Of a DNA stretch of 53,421 bases, positions 44,077 through 51,146 are shown one piece after another. Every line of letters begins with the position of its first letter. Position 1 is the stretch's first letter. The stretch is taken from the NCBI GenBank assembly GCA_026988115.1, contig JALSLV010000058.1, positions 1-53,421 of the forward strand. Reading direction: 5' to 3'. Position numbers and translations under genes: made by a program. Source of the DNA: Lysobacterales bacterium. Lineage in GTDB: Bacteria; Pseudomonadota; Gammaproteobacteria; Xanthomonadales; Marinicellaceae. The notes beneath the pieces are model-generated. The model did no database searches, was not told where the DNA came from, and saw only the letters and a program-made list of their open reading frames with translations.

Positions 44077-46071
44077 TTAAGTTTCCTTATCTTCGGATTG
44101 CTTTTCACCCTTATTGCGCGCTAAGTTTTTTATCATTTTAGTGACATTAGCGACATCAAAACTTTGTCCAGTACCGAGTTTCATGACTTTTGAAACAGCG
44201 GCTTGTAGAATGTCTGATTTTCCAATCGCTCCATCTACGGCTTTACCAACAGCGAGTGAACTCATGAATTTCTCAAGGAAATCACCGTTACCACCAACGA
44301 TATCGATATTGGCTTCTTTAAGTGCTTCTGCCAAAATATGCGCTTGCTTATCGGCAATTTCGGTATTGGCTTCTATGGCCGTCATGTTCTCTTTATGGGC
44401 TAAATCCAGTGCCATGCGGAACTCTTCGTGACCTCGAACTTCTTCATTCATGGTGCCTAGTGCTTCGAATTTCTCCTCTAAACCTTTGGCTTCAGCGGCA
44501 TATTGCAGTTGAATGACTTCGGCTTCGGCCTCTCCACGTTTTTTAATCGCTTCGGCTTCGGCTACTTTGATTTTGACATCGACCATGGCTTGTTGTTCTT
44601 CGCCTTTAGCATCGGCCTCTTTGACGCGAACATGTGCCATGCCCACTTCTTCGGCTCCCATGGCTTCGGCTTTGAACTTGCGTTCTTGAACGATGGCTTG
44701 GGCAATACCTGGAGCTGCAACTTTTTCTTTGACGCCTTCGGCAAGTCTTATCATTGCATCGGCTTCTTTACTGGCAGCTTCACGTTCGGCTTCGGCTAAG
44801 ATAATGCGTTCGGAAGCTTTATGTTTAGCGCGGGTTTCATCGGCTTGTGCGGCTTTGATTTCTTTAATTAACTCCTGTTCAGCAATGGCTTCAGCATTAA
44901 TCACATCTGATTTTTTGTTGCGTAATGCTTCTTCAACCAAGCGTAATTCTTTGATTTTTTCTTCCTGCTCGGCTACGGTTCTTTCTACCGCTATGCGCTC
45001 ACGAATAACATCGGCAATGTTTTTCTTTTCAACTTCGATGTCTTTTTCTGCATTAATTTCTTGTAAGGCTACTTCACGTTCGCGGCTAACAATTTCGACT
45101 TCTCTTGTTCGAATGACTTTTTCTTCTTCAATCGCAACGGCTCGTTTGCGGTTGTTTTCAGCCACTTCAACTTCACGCAATTTATTTTCTTCTAGTACTT
45201 GCACTTCTTGTTCCATGGCAATACGGGCTTGTTCGGATTTGAGCTTTTCTTCGGATTCAATTTTTTCCTGTTCGGCAGTTTCTCTTGCTTGAACGGTTGC
45301 CACTTCACGTTCTTGCTTTGCTATCGCATCGGCTTCAATGCGTTCCAGTTCTAAAATTCTCTCACGGGCTTCCACATCGCGTTTTTTAATTCGGGTTTCT
45401 TCATCGCGTTCAAATTCATTGGTCAAAATATGTTGTTTTGCCGTTAACTCGGTAATTTTACGAATGCCTTGGGCATCTAAAATATTGTTTTCATCCAATG
45501 CTCCAATGGGTGTTTGTTCTAAGTAGTCAATCGCCGCATCTTCTAGGACATAACCATTGAGGTCTTTACCAATAACCATGATAATTTCATCGCGAAACCT
45601 ATCTCGTTCTTCGTATAACTCTTCAAAATCTAATTTTTTACCAACCGTTTTTAAGGCTTCTGAAAATTTTGCACTGAATAACTCATCAACCGTGGCTTGT
45701 TTGGATGCACGTTCACAACCAATGGCTTGTGCCACCTTAAGCACATCTTCTTTGGTCTTATTCACCCGCACAAAGAAAGTTACCTTGATGTCAGCACGAA
45801 TATTGTCCTTGCAAATCAAGCCATCTTGGGCACGTCTGTCAATCTCTATGGTTTTCAAGGAGATATTCATAATTTCTTTTTTATGAATAATTGGCCACAC
45901 TGTTCGACCCGTAAAGGTCACATCAGGAACGGCACGCAAGGTGTTAACAATCATGGCTTGTCCCTGATCGACCTTTTTGTAAAATTTCATTAGAATTAGT
46001 GCTAACCCCATTATGACGAGGAAGATAATCCCTGCATAGGTTGCAATGGCTATTAATAAATCACTGTTCAT
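44077..46071 (-). CDS. yqiK: Flotillin family protein (YqiK-like)
   Basis: A 664-residue flotillin. An N-terminal transmembrane helix (7-29) is followed by the SPFH/Band 7 domain (about 30-200), a very long coiled coil rich in A, E, K and R (about 210-590), and the C-terminal flotillin oligomerisation region. Flotillins form large membrane-attached cages that organise membrane microdomains. YqiK is normally encoded next to YqiJ, as here, where yqiJ lies 55 bp upstream. Transcribed within the leftward operon. Confidence 0.93.
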   Translation of the reverse strand: MNSDLLIAIATYAGIIFLVIMGLALILMKFYKKVDQGQAMIVNTLRAVPDVTFTGRTVWPIIHKKEIMNISLKTIEIDRRAQDGLICKDNIRADIKVTFFVRVNKTKEDVLKVAQAIGCERASKQATVDELFSAKFSEALKTVGKKLDFEELYEERDRFRDEIIMVIGKDLNGYVLEDAAIDYLEQTPIGALDENNILDAQGIRKITELTAKQHILTNEFERDEETRIKKRDVEARERILELERIEADAIAKQEREVATVQARETAEQEKIESEEKLKSEQARIAMEQEVQVLEENKLREVEVAENNRKRAVAIEEEKVIRTREVEIVSREREVALQEINAEKDIEVEKKNIADVIRERIAVERTVAEQEEKIKELRLVEEALRNKKSDVINAEAIAEQELIKEIKAAQADETRAKHKASERIILAEAEREAASKEADAMIRLAEGVKEKVAAPGIAQAIVQERKFKAEAMGAEEVGMAHVRVKEADAKGEEQQAMVDVKIKVAEAEAIKKRGEAEAEVIQLQYAAEAKGLEEKFEALGTMNEEVRGHEEFRMALDLAHKENMTAIEANTEIADKQAHILAEALKEANIDIVGGNGDFLEKFMSSLAVGKAVDGAIGKSDILQAAVSKVMKLGTGQSFDVANVTKMIKNLARNKGEKQSEDKET

Positions 46072-46096
46072 ATTTTTGCTCCGTTGTATTTTTTGA

Positions 46097-46120
46097 GATT
46101 CCTGCCTAAGCAGAAATGAC
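46097..46120. repeat. Degenerate half-copy of the GTCATTCC palindromic repeat
   Basis: Read on the minus strand, GTCATTTCTGCTTAGGCAGG followed by AATC resembles one arm of the 106-bp palindrome at 22268-22373. It lies between yqiJ and yqiK, inside the operon. Confidence 0.5.
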
Positions 46121-46126
46121 GGTCTT

Positions 46127-46777
46127 TTATATTTTTGCTACGTTATAGCAATCATCTTTTTCATTGTATTCGATAAGGATAACTTTATCCCCTTTCTTAA
46201 TTTCTTTTTCTGCTGGTGCTCTTATGGATAATACCATGCCAGCTTCGCCATCTTCTAATGAGGCTTGTCCAAACTCTTCATTGACTTGACCCGTTGTGAC
46301 TTCACACTCTTGCCCAATCAATGTGCTTTTCTTTACTGCAGTATGGGCAATAAAAAAACCTTTAAACGGTCTTATTGTCCATGCAGTAATTGGAATAGAT
46401 ACAGCAAAACAGACCGCTATTAAACCTGCTCCTATCGCATAGCGTAAAATATCAAGTGGTATATGAACCAAAATAAGCGATGTAGCCAGATAACATATTA
46501 ACCATGAGGTAACGATTAAAAATGAAACCACAACGGTGATTGGCACTCCCGTCAATCCCCAGTTGAGCATAAATCCGGCTAAACCACTTAAACCTTGTGC
46601 ATCAGGATTGATACTGACTTCGGTTTCAAAATCCGTTTCAATCTCAATATCTGCATCAAATACATCAATGTCCACCACGCCAAATAGAGCCATCATCCAA
46701 TAAAAAAGCACGATAATTAACAAAAAAGTGTAAACCACTACGGGAAAAGTTGTTATATTTGCTAAAAATGTTTCCAT
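46127..46777 (-). CDS. yqiJ: YqiJ-like membrane protein with OB fold (NfeD-related)
   Basis: A 216-residue protein with three or more transmembrane helices (about 11-33, 75-105 and 108-132) and a C-terminal OB-fold domain (about 145-216, GQECEVTTGQVNEEFGQASL... KGDKVILIEYNEKDD). This is the YqiJ family, related to NfeD proteins, which nearly always pair with SPFH proteins. Its ATG overlaps the previous gene's stop by one base (TAATG). Confidence 0.88.
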   Translation of the reverse strand: METFLANITTFPVVVYTFLLIIVLFYWMMALFGVVDIDVFDADIEIETDFETEVSINPDAQGLSGLAGFMLNWGLTGVPITVVVSFLIVTSWLICYLATSLILVHIPLDILRYAIGAGLIAVCFAVSIPITAWTIRPFKGFFIAHTAVKKSTLIGQECEVTTGQVNEEFGQASLEDGEAGMVLSIRAPAEKEIKKGDKVILIEYNEKDDCYNVAKI

Positions 46778-47115
46778 TATTTTTTCACCTCATCACTTTT
46801 ACTTGCGTGTTTAATTAGTATTTCTGCTGCACGTTTCTTTATTTCTAGTTTGTTGTCTTCTTCGACATCAAATTTTTGCGCTAAAAACTTCATGTCTGCA
46901 CCATTTAAGGAAATGGACAAGCGCAGTCGTTTCGGTTTTCGTGATATTTTTAGTCCTAATAGTTCACGAATTCGATCCGATGGATTTAGATCCCTGTCAA
47001 GCGCTTCCTTACGAATGACGTATTGAATCTTTTCTCCCACATCAAAAGCCACTTGTGTTGCTTTGATGGCTTTTTCTTCTTGTTCCCACTTTTGTAGGAT
47101 TTTTTTCTTTTTCAT
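46777..47115 (-). CDS. Small basic protein of unknown function between pspA and yqiJ
   Basis: A 112-residue basic, helical protein (MKKKKILQKWEQEEKAIKATQVAFDVGEKIQYVIRKEAL...). The segment YVIRKEALDRDLNPSDRIRELLGL, then KRLRLSISLNGADMKFLAQKFDV, weakly suggests ribbon-helix-helix-like or small DNA-binding folds, but I cannot assign a family. It ends in a TAATG overlap with yqiJ and lies 61 bp after pspA, so it is part of the operon. It could be the operon's own regulator. Confidence 0.7.
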   Translation of the reverse strand: MKKKKILQKWEQEEKAIKATQVAFDVGEKIQYVIRKEALDRDLNPSDRIRELLGLKISRKPKRLRLSISLNGADMKFLAQKFDVEEDNKLEIKKRAAEILIKHASKSDEVKK

Positions 47116-47176
47116 AGGCTAGCTTTAAATTTAAATACCAGTCGTCACTGGCATTATGTTGTTAATGGGTATTTCC

Positions 47177-47875
47177 CTACGCTTTTTTCTTGGCTTTGGC
47201 TTTCAATCGCGCTAATACGGCTTCGGCTGCACTTTGGGTGTCACCAATGCCCGCTTGCTTCATCTTATCTGATAGGTTTTTGCCACTATTTTCAGCATCC
47301 AATTGTTCTGCGGCTAAATTTCTGTCATCAAAGTCTTCTTGCTTTTTACGAATTCTATCCAATGACTCTTTTGCCGACATCAAAGTCGAATCCGTTGTCC
47401 CAAAATTGTCTGTTATGGCTGCCGTGGCTTTTTGCACATTCTCTGTGGTTTTCACCATGGTTAATTGACGTTCATAATCCTTAAGCTGTCTTTCGGCTTT
47501 TTCCATCATGCTTTTGAGTTTTTCTATGTGTTTTTCATAAGATTGTTGAGCATCCACCTGCAAAGCTTTATCTTGTTCAAGTTCTGCCACTTTTGTGGCA
47601 ATCTCTAAGGCAAGGCTTTCTTCTTTTTTGGCTAACGCATCGGCAACATAACCCTCATTCTTTTCAATTTCTGCGCTAATGGACTCTACCTTGCGAGAAG
47701 CTTGCATTTCTTTTGCCATCACTTGGGTTAAATCGTGTTTGGCTTTTTTTAAGCTTTCTTGTGCGTCTTCGATTTCTTGTTCAAAGATACGTGTGCCTTG
47801 AGAGTCAACGATTGATTCACCTAGTTCACGCGTTCCTCCTCGGATAGCTGTCATTATTTTCTTTAATATGTTCAT
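47177..47875 (-). CDS. PspA/IM30 family protein
   Basis: A 232-residue, almost wholly alpha-helical protein of the PspA/Vipp1 family, bacterial ESCRT-III homologues that polymerise on and repair the inner membrane. The long coiled coil (about 25-150) contains the family's QEIEDAQESLKKAKHDLTQVMAKEM and KAERQLKDYERQLTMVK segments. The amphipathic N-terminal helix is MNILKKIMTAIRGG. I chose the ATG at 47875 because a good AGGTGA lies just upstream; a GTG at 47884 is inside that Shine-Dalgarno sequence. It follows the DUF2170 gene by 23 bp, as yjfJ follows yjfI in E. coli. Confidence 0.92.
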   Translation of the reverse strand: MNILKKIMTAIRGGTRELGESIVDSQGTRIFEQEIEDAQESLKKAKHDLTQVMAKEMQASRKVESISAEIEKNEGYVADALAKKEESLALEIATKVAELEQDKALQVDAQQSYEKHIEKLKSMMEKAERQLKDYERQLTMVKTTENVQKATAAITDNFGTTDSTLMSAKESLDRIRKKQEDFDDRNLAAEQLDAENSGKNLSDKMKQAGIGDTQSAAEAVLARLKAKAKKKA

Positions 47876-47898
47876 GTTTTTCACCTTTTAATCTTACG

Positions 47899-48306
47899 TT
47901 ATTTTAAAAAATCTTCCATAGCGGTCACTACGTCTATGGCATTTTCATTGAGTGTTACCACTTCTTCTATGACTTTGTCTAAATTTGAGTTGACCGAGAG
48001 TGCTCCATAAAGAACAAACCGATTACCTACCCGCGCATAAGCAGAAAGTGGTATGGAAATACTGGTATCGAGCATCATTTCTAACATTTGTGTGCGCTTT
48101 TCAGATTTAACTTCATCCTCCGACCACAAATAAACAATGCATATAATTTGGTTTTGGGTTTTTGTCAAAAAAATTGGAAAACCATTCATTCCGTTGATTT
48201 CAATTTGCAAAACTTCAACTTCTCCATTAATGGTTTGGCAGTCAAAAGTAAAACCTTCCCTGGTTCTGTTTTGTGATATTCGTATAGCGTAATCCTGTAT
48301 GTTCAT
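47899..48306 (-). CDS. DUF2170 (YjfI-like) protein, first gene of the operon
   Basis: A 135-residue protein of the DUF2170 family, related to E. coli YjfI, which is encoded next to the PspA-like YjfJ. It has a type III secretion chaperone/YbjN-like appearance: alternating strands (FTFDCQTINGEVEVLQIEI, QIICIVYLW) and a C-terminal helix (NLDKVIEEVVTLNENAIDVVTAMEDFLK). I chose the ATG at 48306 (MNIQDYAIRI), preceded by AGGAGA; the frame is open 26 codons further upstream but that part overlaps the promoter. Confidence 0.85.
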   Translation of the reverse strand: MNIQDYAIRISQNRTREGFTFDCQTINGEVEVLQIEINGMNGFPIFLTKTQNQIICIVYLWSEDEVKSEKRTQMLEMMLDTSISIPLSAYARVGNRFVLYGALSVNSNLDKVIEEVVTLNENAIDVVTAMEDFLK

Positions 48307-48338
48307 TGTTGTTTTTCTCCTAACAGTTGTTTGCTTAA

Positions 48339-48393
48339 TGACATAATATGGCACCTGCCATAATATGTCAAGCGGTAATGCCATAATATGTCA
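48339..48393 (-). promoter_or_regulatory. Three 15-bp operator-like boxes
   Basis: Box 1 TGACATAATATGGCA (48339-48353) and box 2 TGCCATAATATGTCA (48356-48370) form an inverted pair two bases apart; box 3 at 48379-48393 is identical to box 2. Each is itself nearly palindromic around CATAATATG. Box 1 covers the -10 and box 2 covers most of the -35 of the operon promoter, so a bound protein should repress. The regulator is not known. Confidence 0.8.
48343..48371 (-). promoter_or_regulatory. Strong sigma-70-type promoter of the PspA-flotillin-AAA+ operon
   Basis: On the minus strand TTGACA (48371-48366) is followed after exactly 17 bp by TATTAT (48348-48343). The predicted start of transcription lies about 30 bases before the DUF2170 start codon, with AGGAGA in between. 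The remaining region 48398-48660 holds nothing I can assign. Confidence 0.85.
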
Positions 48394-48660
48394 TATTTGT
48401 TCGTAATTTAACTGAGAGCTTGCCTTAGCCTCTTGAAAGAAGTGCTCTTGATTGGAATAAAATCACACAATACCTAAAATGAAACCAGTATTGCATAGCA
48501 CGTCATGATAGCTTTTTTTAAATGCCAACAAGCTTATGGCGTTTATAAAAACAATAAACTGACATAAAACACCCTGTCAAACGACAAACCCTCACACCTA
48601 AAAATCTGTGAAATTCTTGAATATATTGTTAAAATGTAAAATACAGTGGGTGTCCAGCAT

Positions 48661-49266
48661 TCACTTAAGAGGTGTTCCTGTTTGAGCACAGTTTCTAATA
48701 TCAGTGAGAACTTTTTCATCCATTTGTTCTAAAAATAAATAACGGTAATTCTCTTGTTGTTTTTTTCTGATTCTTGCTAGTCCTTTGTAACTGCTGTGTT
48801 CTGAAATCACGGGGTCATAAGCTCCTCTTACATTGGAATGATAACTCGACCATTGATAGTCTTGCGGTGCTTTTACCATATCTGCTCTAACTGGGTTCAT
48901 CTCGATATAACGCATACAGGACAAAACATAGACTTCATCAGCAACCAAAGAACTTTTAAAACGCCCCTCCCACAAAGTTCCTGTTCTGTTGTATTTAAAA
49001 TTGACATAAGGAACATAAAATCGCCCAACTTGTTGCATCATTTGACTGATGCCATTAGTTGTATCTGCTGTTGCTAACAGATGAATGTGGTTTGTCATCA
49101 AAACATACGCATGGATCTTTACCCCTTGTTTAGTGGCTGCTTCATTTAAAATAGTTAAATACTTGTGATAATCTTCTTCTTCAAAAAAGACAGCTTCTTT
49201 ATTGTTGCCACGTTGAATAACGTGGTTGGCAATGTCAGCAACAAAAAATCGTGGTTTTCTTGGCAT
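48661..49266 (-). CDS. REP-associated tyrosine transposase (RAYT, Y1 type)
   Basis: A 201-residue HUH-type transposase of the RAYT group, single-strand DNA enzymes that cut and join at REP palindromes. Visible motifs: MPRKPRFFVADIANHVIQRGNN, the HUH histidines in LMTNHIHLL, the region with the catalytic tyrosine (RFYVPYVNFKYNRTGTLWEGRFKSS), and RYIEMNPVRADMV. The extended -10 TGATATAAT (minus strand, about 49298-49290) lies between the gene and a REP at 49308-49330. Copies of that REP are scattered over the next 3.5 kb. Confidence 0.93.
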   Translation of the reverse strand: MPRKPRFFVADIANHVIQRGNNKEAVFFEEEDYHKYLTILNEAATKQGVKIHAYVLMTNHIHLLATADTTNGISQMMQQVGRFYVPYVNFKYNRTGTLWEGRFKSSLVADEVYVLSCMRYIEMNPVRADMVKAPQDYQWSSYHSNVRGAYDPVISEHSSYKGLARIRKKQQENYRYLFLEQMDEKVLTDIRNCAQTGTPLK

Positions 49267-49307
49267 GATTGGATCCTAAAAAAAACAGTATTATATCATA
49301 GTATGCA

Positions 49308-49330
49308 TTAAAGGGGTACTGACCCCTTAA
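49308..49330. repeat. REP palindrome immediately upstream of the RAYT gene
   Basis: A 23-bp palindrome containing AAGGGGTACTGACCCCTT. Related copies: 49710-49727, 50742-50758 (degenerate), 50982-51002, 52854-52866 (half) and 52870-52894. They occur in both orientations. Confidence 0.85.
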
Positions 49331-49636
49331 ACTCACACAGTCAGTAAATTCTCTTTAAATTCGTATTTGTAAGCTTGCACAACCGCTCAAACTCCGTGCT
49401 AAAGAAACCTGTTTCAAAAAGAAATAATTTAGTCGTTATCCATCTATTAGATTGAGAAATTCAACTAAAATGGGTACTAACCCGAATACTGGTATTTAAA
49501 TTAGAATTCATAGGTAAGTGGGATTTATCCCACTCAAATCAAACGAAGCCACATGTAGGATGCGCCACGTCCATCTGTAGTGTTTAGACAGCCTCAATGA
49601 TCAAAAGAAAATCAAATCCTCCGAACCCATTGTAAG
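49331..49636. other. Intergenic accessory DNA with a palindromic repeat
   Basis: No gene seen. A degenerate REP (TGGGTACTAACCC) lies at 49471-49483. At 49513-49538 is a 26-bp palindrome-containing repeat (core GTGGGATTTATCCCAC) whose exact reverse complement is at 52980-53005. Confidence 0.6.
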
Positions 49637-49727
49637 GCGTCAGTTCTTTTAAATGATTTTGTGCTACAATACCTTATTTTGTAGATAAAAACATGCCAAG
49701 AATAAAAATAAGGGTACTGACCCCTTT
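49637..49727 (+). pseudogene. RAYT relic 1: upstream region plus first codons, joined to a REP
   Basis: The order is a degenerate REP half (CGTCAGTTCTTTTAAATG), a copy of the RAYT promoter region (GTGCTACAATACC in place of TATGATATAATAC), ATGCCAAGA (49693-49701, the first three RAYT codons MPR), about 10 bases, and a full REP AGGGTACTGACCCCTTT. The rest of the RAYT gene is missing. Orientation is opposite to the intact RAYT. Confidence 0.7.
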
Positions 49728-49741
49728 AGCTTAGGGCAATA

Positions 49742-50365
49742 ATGAGTAAATCGATGAGAAAGTATATTAACACATTAGATGAAGGTCAATGGGAACCAGT
49801 ATTCAAATCAGAGGGTTCAGAATCTACAATGAGTAGCCACAGAACAACTCATGAGATATCAGATTATAAAGAACCTTTTACACTAATCATTCAAAGAACG
49901 CCAAAATCAGGTCAACAACAATTAGATTTAAACCAAGAGGGTGATGAAATCCAGACAAATGGTTATACCTATCGTGTAATAGCAACATCAATCGATAGAA
50001 TGAGTGATAGTGAAATCATCAACTGGTACGGTGCCAGAGCAGAAAAATCTGAAAATAAAATCAAAGAATTAATGCTAGACTTTGGTGGTGCACATATGCC
50101 TTGTGGCCAATTCCAAGCCAATGCACTATACTTTAGTATTTGCACATTATCCTACAATTTATTTGTTATGCTGCGAAATCATCTTCCTGATGAATTTAGA
50201 AAAAGCCGTTCCAAAGCTGTTAGATTGCGAATTTACTCCATGGCAGCAAAATTAATTAAACACTCACGTTCATACAAGTTGAAGCTACAAGAATTTAATC
50301 GAGACCTGTTGTCACAAATCATATATAAAATTAAACGCTACCAATTTTATCCAGTCTTAGAATAG
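49742..50365 (+). pseudogene. IS1380-type transposase, 3' fragment
   Basis: 207 residues resembling the C-terminal half of IS1380-family DDE transposases: YRVIATSIDRMSDSEIINWY, GARAEKSENKIKEL, GGAHMPCGQFQANALYFSI and SKAVRLRIYSMAAKLIKHSRS. The N-terminal half with the first catalytic aspartates is missing; the frame begins 15 bp after the REP of RAYT relic 1. The ATG at 49742 is probably not a real start. Truncation by recombination at the REP is a likely cause. Confidence 0.8.
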
Positions 50366-50872
50366 TTGTTTGTAAATACCAAGAATTGAAAAACAGGTAA
50401 AACTAATCAGCCAATGTCTACCCATGCCTGAGATTTAGTAAAAGTTAATATAAGCTCATGATTTTGAGAAGTTAATAACTATTTTTAAAAAGAAGGTGTC
50501 TGGTATTAAATTTCAAAAAATCAAACAGGCAGACTTTAACTCAAAACCCTAAATCGCCCTGAAATCTACGATTTAGCCGAGAATTTGATTTCTATATCGG
50601 GATTTGGGTATTATATAAAGAAAATAAACTTACAGTGTATGAAACAGGAGTTAAGTGCACAGCCATGTAAATTTTTAATGGATTTCAGAAGAGAAATCCT
50701 TAAGAAGAAAATACTAAAAGGGCGCTTTAACAGCCAAAAAGTTTAAGGGGTCGGTACTAAATGGCACTAAGTTTAGGGTTCTTAGCATGGTTTTGATTTT
50801 GTATAAAACCGCTAAACATCTAGGTTTCATGCGGTTTTCAAGTATATAAAAGCGGCTTAACTTAGCAGCATT
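50366..50872. other. Intergenic accessory DNA
   Basis: No gene seen. It holds an inverted repeat CTAAATCG/CGATTTAG (about 50555-50582), a copy of TATCGGGATTTGGGTATTA (50595-50613) shared exactly with 32291-32309, and a degenerate REP TTAAGGGGTCGGTACT (50743-50758). Part of it may be the 3' flank of the IS1380 element. Confidence 0.5.
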
Positions 50873-51002
50873 CGGGTCAGCACTCTTTTAAATGATTCTA
50901 TGCTATAATACCTTCTTTTGTAGATATAAACATGCCAAGAAAATTATGATTTTTTGTTGTAGGAGTTGCCAACTACGTTATAAAGGGTACTGACCCCTTT
51001 AA
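50873..51002 (+). pseudogene. RAYT relic 2: upstream region plus 17 codons, joined to a REP
   Basis: A degenerate REP (GGGTCAGCACTCTTTTAAA), the RAYT promoter region with TATGCTATAATACC, and ATGCCAAGAAAA at 50932, then codons reading M-P-R-K-L-stop-F-F-V-V-G-V-A-N-Y-V-I, against MPRKPRFFVADIANHVI in the intact RAYT. At codon 17 the sequence passes straight into a REP (50982-51002). An in-frame stop replaces the Arg codon at position 6. This is a clear internally deleted derivative. Confidence 0.8.
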
Positions 51003-51146
51003 TTGCATAAGGGTTTGATACATTTCCTTGGTGATTGGAATGTGGTTCTTATATTTCCTCATGGGTATGACTATATCTATTGGGGAGAAGAAACCAAGTC
51101 TCAATTGTTAATGTTTCAAAATTACCAATCCATATTTACAGCCTGA
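51003..51146 (+). pseudogene. Possible 3' gene fragment after a REP
   Basis: Directly after the REP a 47-codon frame reads LHKGLIHFLGDWNVVLIFPH and continues GYDYIYWGEETKSQLLMFQN to a TGA at 51144. Its composition looks like a real protein C-terminus rather than chance, but I cannot name the family. It overlaps the convergent 51122 gene by 25 bp. It may be what remains of a gene cut by REP-linked recombination. Confidence 0.3.

Noticed and set aside
44693-45292. 199-codon plus-strand serine-rich frame inside yqiK
   Set aside because: Complement of the Ala/Glu-rich coiled coil; no homology, no start signals.
48349-48365. Possible sigma-54 promoter (TGGCAC, as expected for psp genes)
   Set aside because: No TTGC at the right spacing in either direction; the sigma-70 boxes are much better.
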